From Pinirhizobacter soli (GTDB lineage: Bacteria > Pseudomonadota > Gammaproteobacteria > Xanthomonadales > Rhodanobacteraceae): 64,000 nt of DNA. Every line of letters starts with the position of its first letter. The first letter of the stretch is position 1. Location of the stretch: the NCBI RefSeq assembly GCF_015905305.1, contig NZ_JADZLQ010000001.1, positions 2,008,599 to 2,072,598 of the forward strand, read 5' to 3'. Positions 27,919 through 37,296 of this stretch are shown here, piece after piece. The translations under genes and the position numbers were made by a program. The notes beneath the pieces were generated by a model. The model had not been told where the DNA came from and did not search any database. It saw only the letters and a program-made list of their open reading frames with translations.

Positions 27919-30423
27919 TCAAGTGCCGCGAGGCTTGGCACGGTGCGTGGGCGTGGCAGCCCACGGGTCGTCGGGCCACGGGTGGCGCGGGTAACGTCCC
28001 TTCATTTCCTTCTTCACCTCAGGGTAGGTACGGTCCCAGAAGCCTTTCAGGTCCTGCGTCACCTGCACGGGACGTCCGCCGGGTGACAGCAAGTGCAGCA
28101 TCACCGGCACGCGGCCATCGGCCACGCGGGGCGTATCGGCCATGCCGAACAATTCCTGGAGCTTCACCGCCAGCACCGGCGGCGCCGCCGCGTCGTCTTC
28201 CTGCACGCCGTAGGCAAGCGCCCGCGTCATGCCGCTGGGCACGCGCAGGCTCTCCGGGGCCTGGGCATCCAGGGCGACGCGCTGCTGGTAATCGAGCATG
28301 CCGGCCATCGCCTGCGAGAGGTCGGCGGAGGCAATGGCATCCAGGCGGCGCTTTCCCGCAAGGTGTGGCGCAAGCCACGCATCGAGCGAGCTGAGCAGGG
28401 CCTCATCACCTACATCAGGAAGTTCAAGCTCGGGGCGCCATGTGCGCAACGCCTGGATGCGCGCACGCAGGTTGCGCGCGTGGTCACTCCACGGCAATGC
28501 GCCCAGGCCGCGCTGGCGCACCACGGCCATCAGCGCCGGCAAGGCATCTTCCGCCGTCACCGGCACGCTGCGACGCTCAAGCACGATGGCTTCGTAGCGC
28601 CGCTCGAGGAATGCTTCCACCGCATCGCGCTCGTCGTTCCAGCGCAGGCTGCGCTCCTGGACGAACTGCGTTGGGTATTCCCGCTCGAGTGAGTCCGGGT
28701 CGAAGGGTGCGCCGGCCACGATGAAGCTATCGGGCGACTCGTGGCGCAGTTCAATCACCACCAGCCACGGCTCGCCGTAAAGCGCCGAGGCCTCGTGCAG
28801 GCGCGCGCCGCGGCCGTTGGCCAGGGTGTAACGCAAGGGATTGCCGTCGTCACGCCGTGCGACACGATCGGGAAAGGCGTGCAGCATCAGATCGCCCACG
28901 GTACGGGCGTCAGGCACGCCGGTCGCACCGTGGCGCACGCCCAGCCGGCGTCGCCAGCCCATGGCTGCTTTCTCGATCGCGGCCAGCGCACCGACATCGG
29001 CGTCCCGAACGCGTCGTGCCCCGCCGTCACGCCACAGGTGCAGCGCGGATAGCCGGGCACGGAAGTCGTCGCTGCGCGACAGTTCGCCTCGCAGGGGCGA
29101 GCGCGCATCCATCAGGGCAAGCAGGTCCGCCACCAGGGGGCGCAAGGTCTCCGGCGCACGCAGCGCGGCAGCGGCCAGTCGCGGCGTGGCGCCCAGTGCA
29201 GCCATGCCTCGCCCGATCTGCGTAAGTCGCCCGCCATCATCCAGCGCGCCCAGCCGCAGCAACAGGTCGCGCGCCTGGGCCATGGCACCGGCGGGTGGCG
29301 CATCGAGCCACGGCAAATCATCGCTGCCCCAGGTCGCCAACTCCAGCGCCAGGCCCGACAACTCGGCCTGGGCTATTTCCGCCGTGCGCGACGGCTCCAG
29401 CCGCCGGCTCTGCGCCCACAGGCGATACGCCCTTCCTGCCTCCACTCGCCCCGCACGACCGGCACGCTGGTCGGCCGAGGCCTGGGAAATATTCACCGTC
29501 GCAAGGCGGGTGAAACCGGAGTTCGGATCGAAGCGGGGCTCGCGCGCCAGGCCTGAATCCACCACCGCGCGGATACCCGGCAGGGTCACGCTGGACTCGG
29601 CCACGTTGGTTGCCAGCACCACGCGCCTCGCGCCGGGTTCTGCCGGCGCCAGCGCCGATTGCTGGTCGATCAGCGACAGTTCGCCATGCAGGGGCAGCAC
29701 TTCGACCTCATCGCCGGTCATGGTTTCCAGCATGCCGCGCGCCCGGTCGATCTCCCGCCGTCCCGGCAGGAAGGCCAGCACGTCGCCCTCGTTGTCGCGC
29801 AATGCCTGCACCACGGTACGGGCCAGATGCTGCTCGATGGTCTCCTGCGTGCGGGCGGGCGGATATTCCACCGTCACCGGAAAACTGCGCCCGGGGCTGC
29901 TGATGCGCGGGCAATCGAACCACCGGGCCACGCGCTCGCCGTCGAGCGTGGCGGACATCACCACCAGGCGAAGATCCGGCCGCATCGCCGCCTGCACATC
30001 CAGGGCCAGTGCCGCGCCCAGGTCGCCCGCGAGGTGGCGTTCATGGAATTCGTCGAAGAGGATCGCGCCCACATGGGCGAGCTCGGGATCGTCCTGCAGC
30101 ATCCGGGTAAGGATGCCCTCGGTCACCACCTCGATCCGCGTCGCCGCGCTGATGCGCGATTCGAAGCGGATGCGATAGCCCACCCGCGCCCCTACTTCTT
30201 CGCCCAACTGGCGCGCCATGAACGACGCCGCCGCCCGCGCGGCGATGCGTCGCGGTTCCAGCACCACGATGCTGCGGCCTTCCAGCCACGGCGCGTCAAG
30301 CAGCGCCAGGGGCACCTGGGTGGTCTTGCCTGCGCCCGGCGGTGCTTCCAGCACCAGGCGCGGATGCGCGGCCAGGGAGGCCAGGATGTCGGGGAGTACC
30401 TCCCCGATGGGGAAATCGGTCAT
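27919..30423 (-). CDS. hrpB: ATP-dependent helicase HrpB
   Basis: A DEAH-type helicase of 834 residues. Walker A APPGAGKTTQVPL lies near residue 26, the DEAH box is written DEFHERHL, and SATLDGE and the QRAGRAGRV motif VI follow. The C-terminal half has the HrpB-specific domains. The start at 30423 (MTDFPIGEVLP) is preferred over an upstream codon at 30480. Its cellular substrate in bacteria is not settled. It is divergent from the FecI-type sigma gene. Confidence 0.93.
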   Translation of the reverse strand: MTDFPIGEVLPDILASLAAHPRLVLEAPPGAGKTTQVPLALLDAPWLEGRSIVVLEPRRIAARAAASFMARQLGEEVGARVGYRIRFESRISAATRIEVVTEGILTRMLQDDPELAHVGAILFDEFHERHLAGDLGAALALDVQAAMRPDLRLVVMSATLDGERVARWFDCPRISSPGRSFPVTVEYPPARTQETIEQHLARTVVQALRDNEGDVLAFLPGRREIDRARGMLETMTGDEVEVLPLHGELSLIDQQSALAPAEPGARRVVLATNVAESSVTLPGIRAVVDSGLAREPRFDPNSGFTRLATVNISQASADQRAGRAGRVEAGRAYRLWAQSRRLEPSRTAEIAQAELSGLALELATWGSDDLPWLDAPPAGAMAQARDLLLRLGALDDGGRLTQIGRGMAALGATPRLAAAALRAPETLRPLVADLLALMDARSPLRGELSRSDDFRARLSALHLWRDGGARRVRDADVGALAAIEKAAMGWRRRLGVRHGATGVPDARTVGDLMLHAFPDRVARRDDGNPLRYTLANGRGARLHEASALYGEPWLVVIELRHESPDSFIVAGAPFDPDSLEREYPTQFVQERSLRWNDERDAVEAFLERRYEAIVLERRSVPVTAEDALPALMAVVRQRGLGALPWSDHARNLRARIQALRTWRPELELPDVGDEALLSSLDAWLAPHLAGKRRLDAIASADLSQAMAGMLDYQQRVALDAQAPESLRVPSGMTRALAYGVQEDDAAAPPVLAVKLQELFGMADTPRVADGRVPVMLHLLSPGGRPVQVTQDLKGFWDRTYPEVKKEMKGRYPRHPWPDDPWAATPTHRAKPRGT

Positions 30424-30519
30424 ACGGCCATGGTAATGGATGGCCGTCGCGCCCCTTCCCCAGCGCAACATAACCGTCACGATCGCTCCCTAGGCTGGTC
30501 GTTCCACCCGGGAGCTCAC

Positions 30520-31038
30520 GTGTCCGCCGACAACCTGCAGGGCTGGGCCCGGTTGTTGTCCGACAAGGGTCCCGCGCTCGCCAACTATTTCCTGCGCCGC
30601 GTAGCGCACCGCTGGGATGCCCAGGACCTGGTCCAGGAGGTCTACCTGCGCCTGCTGGGCTCGGGGGATGGTGATGTGGCCGCGATCCGCAATCCCGAGG
30701 CGTACCTATTCACCGTGGCGGGAAATCTGGTGAAGGAGCATGCGCAGATGCGACGGCGCGCGCCGGTGAGCACCGAGGGCCTTCCCGAAGTGCTCGAGCG
30801 GCTGGCCACGCCCTGCCAGGCGGGTAACGACCTGGACCAGGAACTGCGGCGGCAACGCCTGGCCGATCTCATGGGGCGGTTGTCGCCCAAGTGCCGTGCG
30901 GTGATGGTGATGCATTACCGCGACGAGATGCCTTACAAGGACATCGGCGAGGCGCTTTCCATCTCGCCGAACATGGTGAAGAAATACATCGTCAAGGGAC
31001 TGGCCCTGTGCCGGCAAGGGATGGCGCGTTATGACTGA
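30520..31038 (+). CDS. FecI-type ECF RNA polymerase sigma factor
   Basis: A 172-residue ECF sigma factor. Region 2 (ALANYFLRRVAHRWDAQDLVQEVYLRLL) and region 4 (LSPKCRAVMVMHYRDEMPYKDIGE...) are complete. The GTG start at 30520 is preceded by GGAG at 30511; the frame stays open far upstream but only as an antisense shadow of hrpB. It overlaps the FecR-type gene by eight bases. In such systems the sigma factor is released or activated when the outer-membrane receptor binds its ligand, and it transcribes the receptor operon. Confidence 0.92.
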   Translation: MSADNLQGWARLLSDKGPALANYFLRRVAHRWDAQDLVQEVYLRLLGSGDGDVAAIRNPEAYLFTVAGNLVKEHAQMRRRAPVSTEGLPEVLERLATPCQAGNDLDQELRRQRLADLMGRLSPKCRAVMVMHYRDEMPYKDIGEALSISPNMVKKYIVKGLALCRQGMARYD

Positions 31039-32167
31039 TGCCAACAGCAGGGCTTCACGGCGCCTGACCGAAGAAGCGGCCACCTGGTACCTGGAATTGC
31101 GCGGCGGCGGCGACCGCCGGACCAATGCGCGATTCCTGGCCTGGCTGCAACGCTCGCCGCAGCATGTGGCCGAATACCTGGCCATCGCGGGGCTGCATAA
31201 CGATCTTCCCGCTGCTGCCGCCGCCGAGAAGGCAGCGCACGCGCAACTGAAGGCTCTGGCCGCCAGCGAGCCGTCGGTGGTTCCCTTCCGCATCAAACCG
31301 ATGCCGGTACAGCCGGTGCCGTCCATGCCGCGAGCACGAGCAAGCCTTGCCTCGCGTCCACGCACTCTTCGCTGGCTGGCGGTCGCGGCGGGCGTGCTCC
31401 TGGTGTTTGGCGGAGGCATTCGCATGGCCATGCAACCGATGCCGGTTGTGCCGGGCCTCGCGTATGCGTCGGACGCCTCGGCGCCCCGCACGGTGCCGCT
31501 CGAGGACGGCAGCGTGGTGGAACTGGACCGCGACAGTGCGATGGTGGTGCGCTTCGACACCGGGACACGCTCGATCGAACTGGTCCGCGGCGCGGCATTG
31601 TTCAACCTGGGCAAGGATCCCGGCCGCCCGATGACGATCCACGTCGGCACCCAGGTGCTTAACGATATAGGCACCGTGTTCACGGTACGTGCGGGTAGCG
31701 ACGCCACGGATGTCGCCGTGATCAGCGGCCGCGTCGCCGTGGCCGAACGCACCCCGCGCTGGATTGACCGCGTGGCCCCAAGGCTGGCCAGTGGCGAGGT
31801 GCCCGTGTCGCCGGTGGTTGAACTGGGCGGCGGTGAATCGGCGCGCGTGGCAAGCGACGGCCGACTGCTTGACCACGGCAGCACGGACATCGCCCACGCC
31901 ACGGCATGGCTTCCCACGGAGATCCGTTTCCACGACATGCCAGTGGCGCAAGTTGCGCAGCGCTTCAATGCCTACGTTGGGCGGCCGCTGGTGGTCGACG
32001 ACAAGGCGTTGGCCGCCAAGCGCATCAGCGGTGTCTTCAAGGCCCACGACGCGGACGCCTTCGTGGCCTACCTTGCCACCCTTCCGGATGTGCGCGTGGA
32101 GCGCACGACGACGGATGTGCACGTAACGGTAGTCGGCGACAAGCGCAAAACAGCAACGAAGCTGTAA
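31031..32167 (+). CDS. FecR-type sigma regulator
   Basis: A 378-residue inner-membrane regulator. The N-terminal 80 residues match the DUF4880 cytoplasmic domain (EEAATWYLELRGG, FLAWLQRSPQHVAEY). One membrane segment follows at about residues 117-135, then a periplasmic FecR domain, then a C-terminal STN-like domain (IRFHDMPVAQVAQRF...) that should contact the receptor's signalling domain. It overlaps the sigma gene by eight bases. It links a periplasmic signal to the sigma factor at 30520. Confidence 0.92.
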   Translation: MTDANSRASRRLTEEAATWYLELRGGGDRRTNARFLAWLQRSPQHVAEYLAIAGLHNDLPAAAAAEKAAHAQLKALAASEPSVVPFRIKPMPVQPVPSMPRARASLASRPRTLRWLAVAAGVLLVFGGGIRMAMQPMPVVPGLAYASDASAPRTVPLEDGSVVELDRDSAMVVRFDTGTRSIELVRGAALFNLGKDPGRPMTIHVGTQVLNDIGTVFTVRAGSDATDVAVISGRVAVAERTPRWIDRVAPRLASGEVPVSPVVELGGGESARVASDGRLLDHGSTDIAHATAWLPTEIRFHDMPVAQVAQRFNAYVGRPLVVDDKALAAKRISGVFKAHDADAFVAYLATLPDVRVERTTTDVHVTVVGDKRKTATKL

Positions 32168-32276
32168 GAAAAAATTCATCGAATTGGCGGTACCCACTTG
32201 CACGCCCGGCCACTCTTAACTGGGGACCTAAGCGGATAACACCGCGCCGATTTCCTCCCTCCGGGTATTTGTCTCC

Positions 32277-34748
32277 ATGCGTAAGCCGCTCGCTCTTTGC
32301 ATCGCCCTGGCCTTTGCCAGCCTTGCTACCACTCCCCTTGTGGCCGCTCCGGCCGCGCAAGCCATTCCGTCCATGCCGCTGGCGCAGGCGCTGGACCGCT
32401 TTGCTCAAGATGCAGGCCTGCAGGTGGTCTACGGCACCGAGATCGCCGACGGCGTTCGCAGCAATGCCACCACGGCAGGCCTCAAACCCACCCAGCAACT
32501 CGACGCCATGCTTCGCGGCACGGGCATGACCTATCGTTTCGTCACTCCCACCACGGTGACCATCATCCCGGGAAACGTCGGGGCCGGCTCGGCGCCGGCA
32601 AGCACGAACATCCCGGCGATCGACAGCCGTGACCAGGCGCGTGACCTCGCACCGGTAAGCGTTCACGCCAATGCGGTGGATACGCTTGCCCCCAGCGCAG
32701 CGCCGCTGGAAGCCAGCCAGCCGACTTCGGTGATCGACGAGCGATTCATCCGCGACGGCCTGCGCTTCAACGCCAACTTCGACGACATCATCAAGTACGC
32801 CCCCAGCGTGACGGTGACTTCGCCCGAGGGCCCGGGCCTGGGCAAGAACGAAGGCATCAGCATCCGCGGCTTCCAGGACGGCCAGTTCAACATCACCTTC
32901 GATGGCATTCCCTTCGGCGACGCCAGCGACCTGCACCACACGACGTCGGCGTACTTCAACAACCATGTGCTGGGGCAAGCCGAGATCGACCGTGGCCCGG
33001 GCGGCGGCACCACCATCGGCAATGCCACCTTTGGCGGCACGGTGGCCCTGCGTTCGCGCGAACCGTCGGACGAACCCGGGATCACCGCCTACCTCACCGT
33101 GGGTAGCTGGGACACCCACGCCGGTGGCGTGACGGCCGATGAAACGGTGGGCAATACGAAGATCTTCGCCGACCTTTCGAAGGAATCCAGCGAGACGTTC
33201 CTGAAGGGAACCGACGACAAGCGCGACCACGCCTTCATCAAGACCATCAGCACGCTGGGCGATGTCACCACGCTCACTTTCTTGAGCAGCTACAACCGCG
33301 AACACCAGAACACCGTGCAGGGCGCCACCAAGGCGGAGATCGACCAGTATGGCTGGCGCTTTGGCCTGGGCGATGATCCCACCGTGCAGAATTACAAGGG
33401 CGCCAACAACGCGGCGTATTACTCCAGCTTCACCTATCTTGGCGTCGCCACGCAGTTCGCCGGTTGGGATCTGGACGACAAGGTGTACTACAACAGCTTC
33501 GACCACTGGGCTCGCAAGGCGGCCGATGCCTCCGACATCGATCCGGCTGACAACGGTGTGACGTTCTACAACGCTGCCGGCAAGAAGGTGTCCACGTCGA
33601 AGACTGACCTTCCGGGCAAGCTTGCCGACTCCGGTTTCCGCGCCTTCGGCAACGTGCTGCGACTGGGCCACGACCTCGGCCCAGGTACCTTCCTTACCGG
33701 CATCTGGCTCGAACGCAACCTGGATGCGCGCTACCAGTACCCGCTGGATCTCACCACCGGCGCCAAGACTGGTACCAAGTACGGGCCCGTCGACAACTAC
33801 CTGCTCGACGACCGCACCGACACCGTGCAGCCCTATGTGCAGTACGACTGGAAGGTGAGCGACGCGATCACGGTGAGCCCTGGTGTGCGCTATTCGGAAG
33901 TGACGCGCTCGCTCGACGCGCCGCTGAACAAGGTGTCGCCGCCGGTGCCACTCAACGCCGAGGCCACCTATCACGCCACGCTCCCGTCGATCAGCGTGCA
34001 CGACAAGCTCAGTGATTCGTGGACGGCGTATGCGCAGGCGGCCAAGGGTTTCCTCGCTCCGCCGATCGACGTGATCCAGGTGAACGGATCGCACAGCCTT
34101 GATCCTGAACTGACCAAGAACTACCAGATCGGCACGGCTTACGCCTCGCGCGAATTCACCTTTGGCGCGGACGTGTACTACGTCAATTTCTCAAACTTCA
34201 TTACCCAGACGGAAGTTAATACCGGCAACGGCAACGAGGAGACGTTCGTCAACGGTGGGGGCGCGATCTACAAGGGTGCCGAAGTGGAAGGCACCTGGGC
34301 CCTTACGCATGCGCTTAGCCTTTACGGCAACGCCAGCTACAACAAGGCCACGTACAAGAACAGCAGCGTACAGGTGGCCGGCACGCCGAAGGTCACTGCC
34401 GCGCTGGGTCTTCTCTATAGCGGCAGCAACGGTTACTTCGGGTCGCTGATGGGCAAGTTCCTGGGCCACCAGTACGGTCTGGACAACACTACGGACGACG
34501 ACGGCAACCTGGTGTTCAAGAACGACCAGCGTATCGCCGGCTACCTGACGGTCGATGCCGCAGCGGGCTACCGCACCGAAACCGGCCCCTGGGGCACCAA
34601 GGGTTTCTCTGTCAGCGTGGACGTGAACAACCTCTTCAATGTGAAGAAATTCACCGGTTACGCCGGGACCCAGGCCGTCAGTGGCGATCCGCTGTACTTC
34701 GGCCTGCCCGGGCGCGGTATCTTCCTTGATGTGTCGGTGAAGCTGTGA
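32277..34748 (+). CDS. TonB-dependent transducer/receptor with STN domain
   Basis: An 823-residue outer-membrane receptor. A signal peptide of about 29 residues is followed by an STN (secretin/TonB short N-terminal) domain at about 30-100 (IPSMPLAQALDRFAQDAG), which receives or passes the signal to FecR. Next come a plug domain (SIRGFQDGQFNITFDGIPFGD) and a 22-strand barrel that ends in an aromatic-rich C-terminus. The gap of 109 bases after the FecR gene may hold the sigma-dependent promoter. The phosphatase gene begins eight bases after the stop, so the ligand may be an organic phosphate. Siderophore or iron-complex uptake is the family default and cannot be excluded. Confidence 0.92.
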   Translation: MRKPLALCIALAFASLATTPLVAAPAAQAIPSMPLAQALDRFAQDAGLQVVYGTEIADGVRSNATTAGLKPTQQLDAMLRGTGMTYRFVTPTTVTIIPGNVGAGSAPASTNIPAIDSRDQARDLAPVSVHANAVDTLAPSAAPLEASQPTSVIDERFIRDGLRFNANFDDIIKYAPSVTVTSPEGPGLGKNEGISIRGFQDGQFNITFDGIPFGDASDLHHTTSAYFNNHVLGQAEIDRGPGGGTTIGNATFGGTVALRSREPSDEPGITAYLTVGSWDTHAGGVTADETVGNTKIFADLSKESSETFLKGTDDKRDHAFIKTISTLGDVTTLTFLSSYNREHQNTVQGATKAEIDQYGWRFGLGDDPTVQNYKGANNAAYYSSFTYLGVATQFAGWDLDDKVYYNSFDHWARKAADASDIDPADNGVTFYNAAGKKVSTSKTDLPGKLADSGFRAFGNVLRLGHDLGPGTFLTGIWLERNLDARYQYPLDLTTGAKTGTKYGPVDNYLLDDRTDTVQPYVQYDWKVSDAITVSPGVRYSEVTRSLDAPLNKVSPPVPLNAEATYHATLPSISVHDKLSDSWTAYAQAAKGFLAPPIDVIQVNGSHSLDPELTKNYQIGTAYASREFTFGADVYYVNFSNFITQTEVNTGNGNEETFVNGGGAIYKGAEVEGTWALTHALSLYGNASYNKATYKNSSVQVAGTPKVTAALGLLYSGSNGYFGSLMGKFLGHQYGLDNTTDDDGNLVFKNDQRIAGYLTVDAAAGYRTETGPWGTKGFSVSVDVNNLFNVKKFTGYAGTQAVSGDPLYFGLPGRGIFLDVSVKL

Positions 34749-34756
34749 GGTTGGCC

Positions 34757-36013
34757 ATGCGAAAGGGTTGGATTCGTCCGGCTGGATGGACGTTGCTTGT
34801 GATCGCTGCTGTCGGCGGTGCGGATACCGTGGCTGCGCCGGCATCCCGCGGCGAGACGCCCGTGGCGGAGATCGTGCTGCTTCGCCATGGTGTGCGTTCG
34901 CCCACGAGCGCACCGGATGCACATGCAAGCTACGCCAGCCAGCCGTGGCCGTCGTGGCCGGTGGCGCCAGGCATCCTGACCCCGCACGGGCATGCCGGCA
35001 TGCAAGCGCTGGGCGCCTTCTACCGTCAGCGGTTGATCGCCAGCGGCAACCTCGGCAAGGCCTGCCCCACCGCCGATCAGCTGCAGGTGATCGCCGACAC
35101 CACGCCGCGCAACAAGGAGAGCGCCCAGGCCGTCATCGATGGCCTGGTTCCCGGCTGTCATGTTTCTTTCCTGGCCATGCCCGGCGACGACAACAATCCC
35201 CTGTTCCACTACGTCAAGGGCGACAAGGACGACGACGCGGCCAGTCCTTCGCCTACAGAAATCTCGCCTGCCCTCGCGGAGCTCCAGGCCATCTTGCTCG
35301 GCTGTAACGACAAGGCCTGCCTGAAAGCGGCGTCGGCGTCGGGCAAGACGCTTCTGGTCGAAGACGATAAGCCCACTCCCAAGGCCGGCAAGCTGTCGGG
35401 TACCTTCAGCGAAAACCTGATGCTGGCCTACGCCGAGGGCAAGCCGGCCAACGAGGTGGCTTGGGGACGCGCCGATGCGGCGCTGCTGGGAAAGGTGATC
35501 GTACTGCACAACGACGCTTTCGCCCGCGACAAGAAGAGCATGCCCGCCGCTACTCAGGCAGGGTCGAACCTGGCAGCGCACATCCTGGCTACGTTGCAGA
35601 CCGCTGCTGGCGAATCCACGACGACGGCCGCGTTCTCGTCTCAGGGCCGTGGCACCTTTGTGTTGATCGGTCACGACACGAACCTGGCGAATATCGCCGG
35701 GGTCTTCGGACTGGATTGGCACGACACGAACCGTCCGGACGACTATCCGCCCGGCGGTGGCCTGGTGTTCGACCTCTTCAAGCGCGGCAACCAGTACGTA
35801 GTGAAGGTAAGCGCGCTGATGCCGTCGATGGATGACCTTCGGGGCAACCGGTTCGACGATATGAGGCCGGCCAAGCTGCGTATAAGCGGATGCGGCGGGC
35901 ACGATGCATGTCCGTTGGCGGTTTTCGCCGCTGCAGTCGGGAAATCGATCGACACCTCTCGCGTCATGCCTGCCCTACCTGCGATGACGCCCCAGTCACA
36001 GGGTGCACCGTGA
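34757..36013 (+). CDS. Histidine acid phosphatase / AppA-like phytase
   Basis: A 418-residue secreted phosphatase. The signal peptide ends near residue 27. The active site RHGVRSPT (residues 43-50) contains the nucleophilic histidine. A third arginine lies in TTPRNKES, and the acid/base motif HDTN lies near residue 310, as in E. coli AppA and Agp. The segments WPSWPVAPGILTPHG and LVFDLFKRGNQYVVKVSALMP also follow AppA closely. Likely reactions are release of phosphate from phytate or glucose 1-phosphate in the periplasm. The ATG at 34757 has a GAGG ribosome site; a GTG at 34745 overlaps the receptor stop and is less likely. Confidence 0.9.
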   Translation: MRKGWIRPAGWTLLVIAAVGGADTVAAPASRGETPVAEIVLLRHGVRSPTSAPDAHASYASQPWPSWPVAPGILTPHGHAGMQALGAFYRQRLIASGNLGKACPTADQLQVIADTTPRNKESAQAVIDGLVPGCHVSFLAMPGDDNNPLFHYVKGDKDDDAASPSPTEISPALAELQAILLGCNDKACLKAASASGKTLLVEDDKPTPKAGKLSGTFSENLMLAYAEGKPANEVAWGRADAALLGKVIVLHNDAFARDKKSMPAATQAGSNLAAHILATLQTAAGESTTTAAFSSQGRGTFVLIGHDTNLANIAGVFGLDWHDTNRPDDYPPGGGLVFDLFKRGNQYVVKVSALMPSMDDLRGNRFDDMRPAKLRISGCGGHDACPLAVFAAAVGKSIDTSRVMPALPAMTPQSQGAP

Positions 36014-36017
36014 CGCT

Positions 36018-36320
36018 TTAACGAGGAAGCTTATCCGCCAGCACGTCCGCCTTACGTATCTGCGGCGTGCTGGCGAGAAGTTCGGCAGCATTCGCCATCA
36101 AGGCCGCCGCGACCTTGCCATTGAGATGCGCATCGCGCCCTTCATCGCCATCGAAGGCGTCGAAGATGGCAAAGGTGCTCTTGTCGAAACGAACGGCAAA
36201 CCAGGCCACCGTGCGGGCCTCGGCTTCGACCAACGACTGCGCGCTCTTGAGGAATGCCGCGACGTCTTCTTCGCGCCCGCTTTTGGCATGCAGTTCAACG
36301 AAGAGGGTCTTGCTTGTCAT
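36018..36320 (-). CDS. Antibiotic biosynthesis monooxygenase (ABM) domain protein
   Basis: A 100-residue single-domain protein of the ABM/YgiN fold, with the usual opening LFVELHAKSGREEDVAAFL and a late FAIFDAFDGDEGRDAHLNGK segment. Relatives are cofactor-free quinol monooxygenases or small redox-stress proteins. It is convergent with the phosphatase gene (four bases between stops), so it does not belong to that operon. Substrate unknown. Confidence 0.85.
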   Translation of the reverse strand: MTSKTLFVELHAKSGREEDVAAFLKSAQSLVEAEARTVAWFAVRFDKSTFAIFDAFDGDEGRDAHLNGKVAAALMANAAELLASTPQIRKADVLADKLPR

Positions 36321-36529
36321 ACGAGTACTCCGGGTAGTAGTGGCTCGGTCGAACCGGGCGGGATTACAAGGTTGCCCGAGGCTGTGCTACGACGGCGTCA
36401 ACGCAAAATGATGCGGTTCGGTCCAAGCAACCTGAGTAATGCCGGTGACGGGACGCCAGCGGACGGCCTACACTCTCGGGCGGCCGGAGGGGCGCCGCCC
36501 CACTGGAATACTATGCCGAGGCCCCACCC

Positions 36530-36907
36530 ATGGCATCGATCGACCACATCATCGTCAAGGTCAACGACCTGGCCGCCAGCGTCAGGTTCTATACGGGCAT
36601 CATGGGCTTCGTTGACGAAGGACGCGACGGACCGTTCGCCATAATGCGCGTGAACCCAGGGTTCCAGTTGCAGCTGGCCGAGTGGGGCACGGAAGGCGCC
36701 GACCACTATGCCTTTGCCGTATCCAGGGATGAGTTCGACGCCATTTTCGAGCGAGTCAAAGCCGCAGGCCTCGATTTCGGACCGGCCTTCCACAACGTCG
36801 GTACGAACACGGGTCCTGGGGAAGAATCCGGAGCGCGAGGCCGGGCACCGACGCTCTATTTCTTCGACCCCAATAAGCATCTCGTCGAAATAAGGACGTA
36901 TGAATGA
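36530..36907 (+). CDS. VOC/glyoxalase family protein
   Basis: A 125-residue vicinal-oxygen-chelate fold protein. It opens IDHIIVKVNDLAASVRFYTGIMGF, with a metal-ligand candidate His in the first strand, and ends with YFFDPNKHLVEIRTY, whose glutamate is the usual second-half ligand. Members include lyases, dioxygenases and resistance proteins; which applies is not clear. It overlaps the TonB_C gene by four bases. Confidence 0.85.
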   Translation: MASIDHIIVKVNDLAASVRFYTGIMGFVDEGRDGPFAIMRVNPGFQLQLAEWGTEGADHYAFAVSRDEFDAIFERVKAAGLDFGPAFHNVGTNTGPGEESGARGRAPTLYFFDPNKHLVEIRTYE

Positions 36908-37296
36908 ATGCCAGCATCGTTGCGCTAGAGCGCGTGGCCCGCTTGCTTTTGATGGCTTGCCTGGCGAACTTTGCGTTACCGGCGCATGCAGCTGCAGGCA
37001 CTCCACCGATTTGCGCGACGAATGTTCCCCAGCACGCGGTCGCGCCAAAGTTTCCCACCACTCTCCACAACGAGTTCGAGGGCAGCTACAACGTGCGATT
37101 CATCGTCGGTGTTGACGGACGCACTCGCGACGTCCACGTCCACGCGAACAACCTCAGGCCAATCGGCCGCACCCGCGGGCACCCCGTGGGATATGACGAA
37201 GCCGTACTTGCCGCAGTCAGGCAGTGGCGATACGCCAGGCAACCGAGGTCTTACCACGTTTCGACGTCCGTGCAGATCAGCTACCGGGATACCTAG
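36904..37296 (+). CDS. TonB C-terminal domain protein
   Basis: A 130-residue exported protein with a signal peptide or anchor (residues about 10-30) and a TonB_C domain (YNVRFIVGVDGRTRDVHVH ... AVLAAVRQWRYARQ). It lacks the long Pro-rich spacer of true TonB, so it is more likely a periplasmic TonB_C-fold protein than an energy transducer. It is translationally coupled to the VOC gene by ATGA, and its 3' end overlaps the convergent DUF4166 gene by 20 bases. Confidence 0.78.
   Translation: MNASIVALERVARLLLMACLANFALPAHAAAGTPPICATNVPQHAVAPKFPTTLHNEFEGSYNVRFIVGVDGRTRDVHVHANNLRPIGRTRGHPVGYDEAVLAAVRQWRYARQPRSYHVSTSVQISYRDT

Noticed and set aside
29659-30519. Upstream extension of the FecI-type sigma gene
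   Set aside because: The frame runs antisense through hrpB and the residues do not match any sigma factor; the GTG at 30520 with GGAG is the real start.
32037-34094. A 685-codon open frame opposite the STN receptor gene
   Set aside because: Antisense shadow of the receptor; low-complexity His/Arg/Gly composition and no ribosome site.
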